Positions 33,501-40,493 of a stretch of 42,176 bases of DNA are shown piece after piece; position 1 is the first letter of the stretch; each line of letters starts with the position of its first letter. The notes under the pieces are model-generated. The model did not search any database. It saw only the letters and a list, made by a program, of their open reading frames with translations, and had not been told where the DNA came from. The DNA is from an uncultured Clostridia bacterium. GTDB lineage: Bacteria > Bacillota > Clostridia > UBA1381. Where the stretch lies: assembly GCA_944391225.1 (NCBI GenBank), contig CALXSS010000012.1:1-42176 (forward strand), written 5' to 3'. Both the position numbers and the translations under genes were made by a program.

Positions 33501-35058
33501 ATGAATTATTTTTATTCTCTTCTTCCTCATCCTGCGTATCTGAGCTGTTATATTTCCAATCATTATAGCTGTTAATTATGCTGCTGTAATCAACTGAACT
33601 ATTAGATAAAATACATAGATCAACTAAATCAAATCCGGGAGAACCACCATCCTCATCTTTTCCTTCAATTTTCACTTCCATTACCGGACTTTCAATATCT
33701 TTTAATGGTATGATATGCTTTTCGGTCGTTTCGCATACAGTTGACACGTACTGAAAATCTTCTTTTTGAGATGTCCTAACATATACATCTGCTTTTTCAT
33801 TGTTATTTCCATCAGTTTTCAATATAATAGCTGAGTTATCCGTAACAGCTACAGGATTATTGAATTTAAATGTGATATATGACCCTGACGCAATAGAAAC
33901 ATAGTAGTTATCTTTTTCTGAGCCAAAAAAGCATTCATCAACATCAACCAAAGACTCATTTCCGTCGCCCAAAGGTCCCCCATAAAAGTCTACATAGCTG
34001 ACATCATCAAGCTTATTATAATACTTGTCACTTATACTGTCAGGATAAATATATCCCTCAGCATTTTTATTTGAGCCAAATCGAGGCATAATAACAGATG
34101 CTGAGCTTTCCAGACTAACAATCTTCACATTTTTTGCATTATTTGTAGATATTTTATATAATTTCAACCCATCGTCTATAACTTGAGAGGGTATTTCATA
34201 TACTAATTTATCATCCGCATATACACTCAAGGCTCCGCCATTTATTTGATTATCTCGAACTCCGGTCAAAAAACTTATTGACGAAAATTCTTCACAATCT
34301 GTCCATAAAATCTCTAGCCCTCCGACCTTATATGTCTCGGGGAATTCTTCTCCCATAAATATTTCATTTTCCGCTTCCAAGCCAGATACATTATTCAGTA
34401 TCGTACCTGTCGGTTTTTCTATCTCCAAATTGCCATCATACTCAGCGGACACCGAAAAGACAGAGGCATAAGACTCTTTTCCGACAATTTTCAATGTGTT
34501 TATTCCTTTGACATCCAGAGTTATTCGCATTATCCCCTCATCCTTGCCTTGACGCGGAATGCTCTTTAACAGAACTCCATCACCGAAAACATCAATTGCT
34601 CCTCCATATTCACTTGTATCTCTGCATCCTGTGCTAAATGAAACGGTGTCACATTTCCCCATAAGACTATAATAGACATCTCGTCCGCCGATAAGCAGCG
34701 TTTCCGGATATAATGTTCCTTGAAAATATTCGTCCGCATAATAAGTATCAACATTATCACTATTACCCGCCCTGTACGGACGAAGTTCTCTTGAGTCCTG
34801 TATGCTTACCTCGTCAGAATAAAGCTCTACGCTTTCTTCAGTCTCAAAACCATCATGGGTATTATAAAATTCACTTTCATTATTTTGTATGATGTCTACA
34901 GCCTCTTGAAAAGTATCCTCCAAAAAGCTGTCATCCAAATTTTGTATATCTTTAACATCAGATCCTGTTACTGTATCAGTATTTTCCGCTAAAGAAATAG
35001 GCATAGCTGTCGCTGCTAATGCTATTGATACAAGTATACTTATAATTTGTTTCTTCAT
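30574..35058 (-). CDS. Large secreted multidomain protein (NPCBM-like, beta-propeller and CARDB-like parts)
   Basis: A 1494-residue exported protein of unknown function. The signal peptide is about 1-24 (ending SLA). After an acidic stretch come two related beta domains (about 105-205 and 215-325). They share ETLLIGG against ETYKVGG, SFSTGCRD against SFLTGVRD and GGAIDVFGD against GGALSVYAD, a pattern like NPCBM carbohydrate-binding modules. A further discoidin-like domain (about 345-485) and an Asn-rich linker follow. A long middle region (about 530-830) is unrecognised. A BNR/propeller-like region (about 860-1190) has repeated GxxWSxPxxLT turns. At least two CARDB-like Ig domains end the protein. 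No SLH, LPXTG or membrane anchor is visible. GGGGGATAT precedes ATG 35058. Confidence 0.82.
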   Translation of the reverse strand: MKKQIISILVSIALAATAMPISLAENTDTVTGSDVKDIQNLDDSFLEDTFQEAVDIIQNNESEFYNTHDGFETEESVELYSDEVSIQDSRELRPYRAGNSDNVDTYYADEYFQGTLYPETLLIGGRDVYYSLMGKCDTVSFSTGCRDTSEYGGAIDVFGDGVLLKSIPRQGKDEGIMRITLDVKGINTLKIVGKESYASVFSVSAEYDGNLEIEKPTGTILNNVSGLEAENEIFMGEEFPETYKVGGLEILWTDCEEFSSISFLTGVRDNQINGGALSVYADDKLVYEIPSQVIDDGLKLYKISTNNAKNVKIVSLESSASVIMPRFGSNKNAEGYIYPDSISDKYYNKLDDVSYVDFYGGPLGDGNESLVDVDECFFGSEKDNYYVSIASGSYITFKFNNPVAVTDNSAIILKTDGNNNEKADVYVRTSQKEDFQYVSTVCETTEKHIIPLKDIESPVMEVKIEGKDEDGGSPGFDLVDLCILSNSSVDYSSIINSYNDWKYNSSDTQDEEEENKNNSLNLNNNSFESFDSGKDTLRGPKIKILNKSFYLFELPINMSLKTPIGSVSYNSKSEKFEVMLGKLDKTALANVNEKNKTYHELKEFINYCGKKTTSDTWNKYQHLRKVLKESNIDLGFSFNATPAGYMELDKNGKFLEGSIVYVLNMDINMKNPIPAAPIIYIKVGLGIDAMGKFGIKSIDTNAYSVFGSLGLDVAPYVGAGAGNAKLVNAEVGAKLTLSTKLELIKNKKLSEIFSADATGTLYFKLKALAFINFEKKFDIAKMSLYPDFGADLMSIELAGYDDMVVMPRDYMDEESVFTANDNISVMSIDKIETSVFKTNIYPNAEPQLIKLNDGREMLVWIDNDVSRSDINCSVLKFSINNGTSWSQPADVYNSGTADFAPAIAVTENGAALVWQKSNAVLSDSATLTEMAQQMDLYYSEFDGTGWSAPIKLTDENTVYEFAPDIASDGTNITVAWVENSENDCFALSGTNTIYTKTSADNWTETTAAVSDLGNVTSVGITYMGGAPTVAYTVDMNGDTETSGDVELYEYCGGEVSRITEDEVIDYGLTMGSKGYSWIHNDQLWERTVAGVSLMEIPIMPHYLSNVHLMSNGEDRAIVWEQINEFTSDLYAMYYDNDDKAWGEPVKLTEDNKKIRESSGYMTSDGTIRMAFGQAEVNEDSEDVYGRCDLMVSNIREKCDVEVVSADCEYINYVPGEEAVICATVKNNSSSKINKFDVTVTSGGTTVAETQVEKEIISGGIDYIEIPYILPSDLSNKTLAVTVTPAEKTDDDLSNNSTSFEMGFSDLVTTVSVDGNTITATIKNSGCLSAENVMCTLSESDGTVIEERRLNTMEAGAAEQIEFTVNNSDRVIISVTTDSNENLYSNNDAAVSLTEYENKGVYIALSEYEIEGDKMTVNSTVVNDSENEEDVEVIIASYNGDTLNEVVTDTVRLSANGTEKITKDFDPNVDTVKVFIWDSISGMRPYNSTVSIDII

Positions 35059-35419
35059 TGCATATCCCCCTGATCATAAAACATGCACACATCAAAGCCG
35101 ATCCCCAAACAAGTATTCTTGCTGATACTTAACGTATTTTTCATCGCCAGAATACCCCAGATAACGCATGGCATTTTATTTTTTTGCAAATTTTACAAAA
35201 AAACACATACCATATTGTTGTTATATTATAAATATTTTACCACATTATCATACAAAAATCAATCTAAAAAAAAGATAATAAATATAAAAACACCATTCAT
35301 CTATGATATGGCTGTAAATTATACAAAAAAAATCAGGATAGAGCGGCACATCAGAAGCTCTATCCTGTGAAATCAAATGTTACTGTATTATGTGAGCCGG
35401 TCATTCACACGGCTTTTGT
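35059..35419. other. Intergenic region upstream of the large protein gene
   Basis: About 360 bases. It contains the clpE terminator (35325-35367), AT-rich sequence with -10-like elements for the large gene but no convincing -35, and a hairpin AAGTAT-8-ATACTT (35111-35130) in the presumed leader. No gene or recognisable riboswitch was seen. Confidence 0.5.
35325..35367 (-). terminator. Terminator of the ClpE-type gene
   Basis: CAGGATAGAGC (35334-35344) pairs with GCTCTATCCTG (35357-35367), 11 bp, and a T-run follows on the minus strand. Confidence 0.85.
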
Positions 35420-37756
35420 TTAAAATGATGTTACTGTTATGCTTATCTCATCTCCGGCTTTGTCTGCTACTATCGCACTGTTTTCATGTATCTGTCCTGT
35501 AAGTGCGAGTTTTGCCAGCTTATCCTCAATAAGAGTCTGTATAGCGCGCTTAAGCGGACGCGCTCCATACTGAGCATCATAGCCTGTTTCAAGAATAAGA
35601 TCCTTTGCCGCATCTGTTATTACCATCTCAGCTTTCTTTTCTGCAAGCTTAGATGTTATATTCTTAAGCATAAGGTCTATTATCTTTCGCAGCTCCTCCT
35701 TCGAGAGAGGCTTGAAGGTGACAATGTCGTCAATTCTGTTGAGGAACTCAGGTCTGAAAAACTCCTTGAGGCTCTTCTCAACATTCTCTTTAAGAGTTAC
35801 GTCTGTGTCCCTTGCAAATCCTGTCTTGTTAGCTCTGAACTCTGAACCTGCATTTGTAGTCATAACTATTATAGTATTCTCAAAATTGATTATCTTGCCA
35901 TGACTGTCTGCTATTCTGCCATCGTCAAGTATCTGGAGGAACACATTGAACACATCAGGATGCGCCTTTTCTATCTCGTCAAGCAGTATTACCGAATACG
36001 GCTTTCTTCTGACCTTCTCAGTAAGCTGTCCCGCGTCATCATAGCCAACATAACCCGGGGGCGAGCCTATGAGCTTTGAAACAGCATGCTTTTCCATATA
36101 CTCAGACATATCTATTCTGATAAGGGCTTCCTCGTTATTGAACATGACCTCGGCAAGAGTTTTTACAAGCTCTGTCTTTCCCACGCCCGTAGGTCCGGCA
36201 AATATGAACGATACCGGCCTCTTTTGTGTTGTTATATCAGCCCTGCCGCGGCGAATAGCACGCGATACAGCCGACACAGCCTCATCCTGACCAATAACGC
36301 GCTCATGTATGCGCTCCTCAAGATGCAGCAGCTTTTCTGATTCATCCTCTGTAAGCCTGTGCACAGGTATCTTTGTCCAACCCTCTATTACGGCAGCTAT
36401 ATCGTCAAAGGTAATTTCAGCATTCTCTGCCTCTTTCTGACACTCTGCCTTTCTCTGCTCAAGCCTCAGCTCCTCAGAGCGCAGCTCTGCAAGCTTTTCG
36501 TAGTCAACATTCCCGCTTTGGTTCTCGTTAAGCTCTGTTATGGACGTATTAAGCTCCCCAAGACGGCTGTCTATCTGCGACAGCTCATACAGACTTTTGT
36601 TTCTCAGATTGACTCTTGAGCCTGCCTCATCTATAACATCTATAGCCTTATCCGGCAGGAATCTGTCGGTTATATATCTTTCCGACATTTTTACCGCCTG
36701 CTCGATTATCTCGCTGCTGATCTTTACGGAATGATACTTCTCATAATAGTCCTTTATTCCGTTAAGTATCTCTATACTCTCTTCGATTGATGGCTCATCC
36801 ACCAGCACCGGCTGGAATCGTCTTTCAAGAGCGGTATCCTTTTCAATATGCTTCCTATACTCCGTAAGGGTAGTAGCGCCGATTATCTGTATCTCGCCCC
36901 TTGCCAAAGCAGGCTTAAGGATATTTGCAGCGCTCATTGCTCCCTCGGCATCTCCTGCGGCAACTATATTGTGTATCTCGTCTATGACAAGCACAACGTT
37001 CTTACGCTCCTCAGCCTCCTTGAGCAGCGACTTAAGACGCGCCTCAAACTGACCTCTGAACTGAGTTCCCGCTACTATGGCGGCAAAGTCTATCAGATAC
37101 AGCCTTATGTCAAAAAGCTTTGGCGGTACCTTTTTTTCAAATATGCGCATTGCAAGCCCTTCTGCCACAGCAGTTTTACCTACGCCCGGCTCTCCAAGCA
37201 GTATGGGATTGTTCTTTGTTCTCCTGTTAAGTATCTGTATAACGCGCTCTATTTCTGTATCGCGGCTGACAACGCGGTCAACCTCGCCCAAAGCGGCGCG
37301 GGCTGTAAGATCTGTTCCATAGGTATCAAGCAGGCTCTTTTTACCACGCTTTGCTCCGCGTTTGTCGTTTTTCTTATCTGTCTTTTCGTTTCCGGCAGCG
37401 GCACCCTCTGTGCCGCCCGCTCCCTGACCGAAAATATTCTGCAGCATATCCGATATCGGCGCCGTCATGGCTCCGCCCTCTATATCGTCATCATCAGCAT
37501 TCGCCAGCATGTTCTGCTCTGCCTCGCGTATACCTTCTATTCCGCCCATGCTTTCCATGAACTCATTCATCTGCTCGTTAATATTTTCAATATCCTCTTC
37601 GCCTATTCCAAATTTATCAAGCATCTTGTCTACCGGCGCGAGCCCAAGCTCCTTTGCGCAGGAAAGACAATATCCCTCCATAGAGGTCTTGTTCCCCTCC
37701 ATCTTGGTCACGTACAAAACAGCGGGTCTTACTCCGCATTTTGAACACATTTCCAT
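35420..37756 (-). CDS. clpE: ATP-dependent Clp protease ATP-binding subunit, ClpE type
   Basis: A hexameric AAA+ unfoldase of 778 residues. Instead of the usual Clp N-repeats it begins with a four-cysteine zinc finger (Cys4, Cys7, Cys30, Cys33), as in ClpE, followed by a flexible Gly/Lys-rich linker (about 85-140). AAA domain 1 has Walker A GEPGVGKT at 188-195 and Walker B VLVIDEIHN. A coiled middle region (about 405-445) follows. AAA domain 2 has GPTGVGKTE, VILLDEIEKAHPDVF and the RPEFLNRID sensor region. The loop where ClpP-binding [LIV]GF is expected reads KTGFARD, so TGF. ATG 37756 follows GGAGG by 11 bases. A long structured leader precedes it and a terminator follows. Confidence 0.92.
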   Translation of the reverse strand: MEMCSKCGVRPAVLYVTKMEGNKTSMEGYCLSCAKELGLAPVDKMLDKFGIGEEDIENINEQMNEFMESMGGIEGIREAEQNMLANADDDDIEGGAMTAPISDMLQNIFGQGAGGTEGAAAGNEKTDKKNDKRGAKRGKKSLLDTYGTDLTARAALGEVDRVVSRDTEIERVIQILNRRTKNNPILLGEPGVGKTAVAEGLAMRIFEKKVPPKLFDIRLYLIDFAAIVAGTQFRGQFEARLKSLLKEAEERKNVVLVIDEIHNIVAAGDAEGAMSAANILKPALARGEIQIIGATTLTEYRKHIEKDTALERRFQPVLVDEPSIEESIEILNGIKDYYEKYHSVKISSEIIEQAVKMSERYITDRFLPDKAIDVIDEAGSRVNLRNKSLYELSQIDSRLGELNTSITELNENQSGNVDYEKLAELRSEELRLEQRKAECQKEAENAEITFDDIAAVIEGWTKIPVHRLTEDESEKLLHLEERIHERVIGQDEAVSAVSRAIRRGRADITTQKRPVSFIFAGPTGVGKTELVKTLAEVMFNNEEALIRIDMSEYMEKHAVSKLIGSPPGYVGYDDAGQLTEKVRRKPYSVILLDEIEKAHPDVFNVFLQILDDGRIADSHGKIINFENTIIVMTTNAGSEFRANKTGFARDTDVTLKENVEKSLKEFFRPEFLNRIDDIVTFKPLSKEELRKIIDLMLKNITSKLAEKKAEMVITDAAKDLILETGYDAQYGARPLKRAIQTLIEDKLAKLALTGQIHENSAIVADKAGDEISITVTSF

Positions 37757-37797
37757 TAAGCATTTACCTCCGTAATCAATAATCTTATCATATGCAA

Positions 37798-37870
37798 TGA
37801 CCTGATCCCCGCTTATTCCGGTCTTTCAATTTATGTCCGCAAGACAGGTCATCTGACCTTGCGCCGGAAT
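37798..37870 (-). promoter_or_regulatory. Structured clpE leader with repeated AGGTCA motifs
   Basis: In the minus-strand leader the 13-base arm ATTCCGGCGCAAG (37870-37858) pairs with CTTGCG (37843-37838) and, across a 16-base bulge, CCGGAAT (37821-37815). The motif AGGTCA/TGACCT occurs at 37854-37859, 37846-37851 and 37798-37803 in alternating orientation. It could be an RNA switch with alternative pairings or an operator cluster. Confidence 0.5.
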
Positions 37871-37949
37871 CATATAAAACTAACATCTATTATTATTTAT
37901 CCTGAAATCATCGTATAATATTTACGCCGTCATGAGATCTGCAATCTTT

Positions 37950-37955
37950 ATTATA
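37950..37955 (-). promoter_or_regulatory. Candidate -10 element of clpE
   Basis: Minus-strand TATAAT (37955-37950) with only a weak TTTTAA at the -35 position. An alternative is TTGCAG, 18-base spacer and TATTAT (ending at 37915). Either gives a leader of about 150-190 bases. Confidence 0.4.
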
Positions 37956-38045
37956 CCATATAACTCTCGAATTTAAAAGGTTTTTCTTAAAAATTCATAG
38001 GAATTTAACAAATATATTTTTTTTTGGAAATATTAAAGAAATTGC

Positions 38046-38074
38046 TTGCAAATATTACAGTTTTATTGTATAAT
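38046..38074 (+). promoter_or_regulatory. Promoter of rhaA
   Basis: TTGCAA (38046-38051), 17-base spacer, TATAAT (38069-38074). Confidence 0.8.
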
Positions 38075-38085
38075 ATAGATATACT

Positions 38086-38147
38086 AATGCGCGGTTTTCC
38101 GTGCATTCCGCTTTGCGCGGATGCTTATGCCGCTTCAAGCGGCATAA
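38086..38147 (+). promoter_or_regulatory. rhaA 5' leader with competing hairpins
   Basis: Hairpin 1 pairs AATGCGCGG (38086-38094) with CCGTGCATT (38099-38107), loop TTTT. Hairpin 2 pairs GCAT-CCGC (38103-38111) with GCGGATGC (38117-38124) and shares GCAT with hairpin 1, so the two exclude each other. Hairpin 3 is TTATGCCGCTT-C-AAGCGGCATAA (38125-38147), ending 14 bases before the GAGGGG ribosome binding site. No T-run follows, so control of RNA stability or translation is more likely than termination. Confidence 0.5.
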
Positions 38148-38176
38148 ATAATACTATATGAGAGGGGTAATCAACT

Positions 38177-39439
38177 ATGTACGATGTAAACAAAGGCTAC
38201 GAGCTCGCGAAGGAGTATTATGCTCAGTACGGCATTGACGTTGACAAGATGATCGAGATCTGTGATTCAACACCGATCTCAATGCACTGCTGGCAGGGAG
38301 ACGACGTAGCCGGTTTTGAAAAGAAAGAGGGAGGACTTACAGGCGGCATCCAGACAACAGGCAACTATCCTGGCGCTGCAAGAACTGCGGACGAGCTGCG
38401 CGCTGATATCGACAAGGCTATGGAATTTATTCCCGGCGAGCTTAAGCTGAATATCCACGCTAACTACCAGGAGTCAGATACCTTTGTTGACCGTGACGCT
38501 ATAACACCGGAGCTTTTCAAGAACTGGGTAGCATGGGCAAAGGAAAAGGGCATAGGTCTCGACTTCAATCCTACATATTTTTCACATCCTAAGAGTGAAA
38601 AGGCTACTCTCTCATCATCAGATGAGGAGATCAGACAGTTTTGGGTAAAGCATGGTATAGCTTGCCGCAGAATAGGCGAATATTTCTATAAGGAAACAGG
38701 CAAGGTTTGTGTTATCAACCACTGGACACCGGACGGTGACAAGGAATTCCCTGTAGACACTCTCACACCGAGACTCAACCTCAAGAAGAGCTATGACGAG
38801 ATCTTTGAGGCTACAAAGGATGTTGAAGGCGTTATGGACGGTATCGAGTCAAAGGTATTCGGTATCGGCGCTGAGAGCTTTACAGCAGGATCACATGAGT
38901 TCTGCATGGGCTATGTTCTTTCAAAGAACACAGATCATATAATCCTTACACTTGACACAGGTCACTATCATCCAACAGAAGTTGTTTCAGCTAAGCTTGG
39001 AGCTATATACGCATTCCAGGATCACGTTCTTCTTCACGTTTCACGTCCTATCAGATGGGACAGCGACCATGTTGTTGCTTTTGACGATGAAACAAAGTCG
39101 ATCATGGAAGAGCTTGTAAGACTTGGCAAGCTTGAGGATACATATATCGCTACAGACTTCTTTGATGCTTCCATCAACAGAATAGCTGCATGGGTAATAG
39201 GCATGAGAAACACAAGAAAGGCTATGCTTTACGCTCTGCTTCAGCCTACAGAAATGATGAAGAAGCTTGAGGCTGACGGTGATGTTTCAGGCAGACTTGC
39301 TGTTACACAGGAATTCAAGGCTGCTCCGTTCTCGATCGTATGGGATTACTACTGCGCTAAGAACAACAAGGGTGTTGGTCTTGAGTGGCTTGACAAGGTT
39401 CGCGAGTACGAGAAGGACGTTCTTTCAAAGAGAGCATAA
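38177..39439 (+). CDS. rhaA: L-rhamnose isomerase
   Basis: Converts L-rhamnose to L-rhamnulose in the cytoplasm, the first step of rhamnose use; 420 residues, the normal length. Family blocks are ISMHCWQGDDVAGFE, GGIQTTGNYPGAART, LNIHANY, INHWTPDG (metal-site region), AESFTAGSHEFCMGY and LTLDTGHYHPTE, with SRPIRWDSDHV near the C-terminal part. GAGGGG lies nine bases before ATG 38177. Third positions favour the Lys AAG and Gly GGT or GGC codons, as in a highly expressed gene. No rhaB or rhaD is in the window. Rhamnose from rhamnogalacturonan is the likely source, given nearby glycosidases (inference). Confidence 0.97.
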   Translation: MYDVNKGYELAKEYYAQYGIDVDKMIEICDSTPISMHCWQGDDVAGFEKKEGGLTGGIQTTGNYPGAARTADELRADIDKAMEFIPGELKLNIHANYQESDTFVDRDAITPELFKNWVAWAKEKGIGLDFNPTYFSHPKSEKATLSSSDEEIRQFWVKHGIACRRIGEYFYKETGKVCVINHWTPDGDKEFPVDTLTPRLNLKKSYDEIFEATKDVEGVMDGIESKVFGIGAESFTAGSHEFCMGYVLSKNTDHIILTLDTGHYHPTEVVSAKLGAIYAFQDHVLLHVSRPIRWDSDHVVAFDDETKSIMEELVRLGKLEDTYIATDFFDASINRIAAWVIGMRNTRKAMLYALLQPTEMMKKLEADGDVSGRLAVTQEFKAAPFSIVWDYYCAKNNKGVGLEWLDKVREYEKDVLSKRA

Positions 39440-39446
39440 CTTTAAG

Positions 39447-39469
39447 ATAATAATAATAATAATAATAAT
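39447..39469. repeat. ATA trinucleotide microsatellite
   Basis: Nearly eight ATA units directly after the rhaA stop codon and before its terminator. Confidence 0.85.
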
Positions 39470-39471
39470 TA

Positions 39472-39513
39472 AAATATCCGCGCCGCGGCAAAGCCGCGAT
39501 GCGGATATTTTTT
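39472..39513. terminator. Bidirectional terminator between rhaA and the GH43-like gene
   Basis: Outer stem AAATATCCGC (39472-39481) with GCGGATATTT (39501-39510), inner stem CGCGGC-AAA-GCCGCG (39484-39498), then a T-run. It separates converging genes. Confidence 0.92.
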
Positions 39514-40435
39514 ATTCATCTATACCGTACACGCTCACAAGCCTGTTGTATTCTGCCTCGGTTATCGGCATGACCGTTCCGTGTCTGAACAGATCAGGAG
39601 TTTCAAACCCCTCCTGCGGAACAAAAACTCCCGATGCCATATCCTTTGTAAGATAGGGCTGATAGCCTTTGTCTGACGCGAACGCGTCAAGCAGCACACA
39701 CCAGGTATCCTCCCCGTTCATCTTATACGCTGTAGGACCCTCGTACCCCTGCTTTCCTGCCATTGTAAATTCCTTTATTTCGGTAAACTCTCCCTCCAGC
39801 TCGTCACTTACCTCCATAAATATACTTGCGTCAGTATGATTTTTTGTAAATCTGTAATACTTCTCACCCACCTTTATTATAGAGGTATCTATCACATTAA
39901 AATCGCGCTCTATATATATTTCAGGCTCCGTAAATGTTATAAAATCCTTTGTATGCGCGCAGTATACCCTCTGCTTTTCAAAGCCGTCCGCGGCGCACCT
40001 TGATGACCAGTACACAAAATAATCTCCCGCCTTGTCGTCATATACAGACTCAGGCGCCCACGCGCAGCTTGAATCATCTGTCGCGACCTTGACCATACGC
40101 TGCTCGGACCAATTCACAAGATCCTCGGATTCCCATATCATTATAGACTTTGAGCCCTCTCTCTGGCATCTGTACCAGCTCTCGGGTGTTTCGCCCCATT
40201 TTCCGTATATGTAAAGATCGGTGGCTATCAGAAAAAATTTGCTGCCGTCATGAGAACGCATTATATGCGGATCTCTCACGCCGCCCTCGCCGCGCGTACT
40301 GTGCAGCACAGGCTTTCCCCCGTTAAGGTTGTGCCATTTATAGCCGTCCTTTGATACCGCGAAATACACCTGTTCATCATCTGGCGTTTTCTGTACTCCC
40401 TTGAAATGTGAAAATAAATATGCTGTTGTTTCCAT
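39512..40435 (-). CDS. GH43-like glycoside hydrolase
   Basis: A cytoplasmic five-bladed beta-propeller glycosidase of 307 residues, no signal peptide. Propeller motifs include AYLFSHFKG at the start, GGVRDPHIM (with Asp as a GH43-type catalytic residue), CAWAPESVYDDKAGDYFVYW, FNVIDTSIIKVGEKYYRF and QGYEGPTAYKMNG (the Glu here is a candidate acid). GH43 enzymes act on arabinose, xylose or galactose linkages; the specificity is not readable. ATG 40435 follows AGAAAGGA; the frame is open 12 codons further back without a better site. It lies 58 bases after the unrecognised gene upstream and is likely cotranscribed. Confidence 0.85.
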   Translation of the reverse strand: METTAYLFSHFKGVQKTPDDEQVYFAVSKDGYKWHNLNGGKPVLHSTRGEGGVRDPHIMRSHDGSKFFLIATDLYIYGKWGETPESWYRCQREGSKSIMIWESEDLVNWSEQRMVKVATDDSSCAWAPESVYDDKAGDYFVYWSSRCAADGFEKQRVYCAHTKDFITFTEPEIYIERDFNVIDTSIIKVGEKYYRFTKNHTDASIFMEVSDELEGEFTEIKEFTMAGKQGYEGPTAYKMNGEDTWCVLLDAFASDKGYQPYLTKDMASGVFVPQEGFETPDLFRHGTVMPITEAEYNRLVSVYGIDE

Positions 40436-40469
40436 AAAATTATTCCTTTCTCCTGTATGGATACCGCGC

Positions 40470-40481
40470 ATAGCGCGCTAT
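40470..40481. repeat. 12-bp perfect palindrome upstream of the GH43-like gene
   Basis: ATAGCGCGCTAT lies in the 58-base gap between two minus-strand genes. It could be an operator or a short RNA stem. Confidence 0.4.
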
Positions 40482-40493
40482 TTACATTAATAT

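Larger units (their letters stand above)
37757..38176. other. Divergent control region between clpE and rhaA
   Basis: A 420-base gap holding a structured clpE leader and its candidate promoters on the minus strand, AT-rich sequence in the middle (about 37975-38045), and the rhaA promoter and hairpin-rich leader on the plus strand. No gene seen. Confidence 0.65.

Noticed and set aside
30574..35058. Sialidase call for the large secreted protein
   Set aside because: The BNR-like turns are present but the catalytic Arg triad, Tyr and Glu of sialidases could not be identified.
35059..35260. Possible riboswitch (c-di-GMP type) upstream of the large secreted protein gene
   Set aside because: CAAAGCC-like and GGGG pieces are present but the conserved core and stems of the known classes could not be assembled on either strand.
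36848..37744. Long open frame antisense to clpE (298 codons)
   Set aside because: It mirrors the codon bias of the clpE gene, shows no protein-family features and has no ribosome binding site.
37757..37960. CtsR operator upstream of clpE
   Set aside because: The consensus needs tandem GGTCAAA heptads; only AGGTCA motifs in mixed orientation are present.
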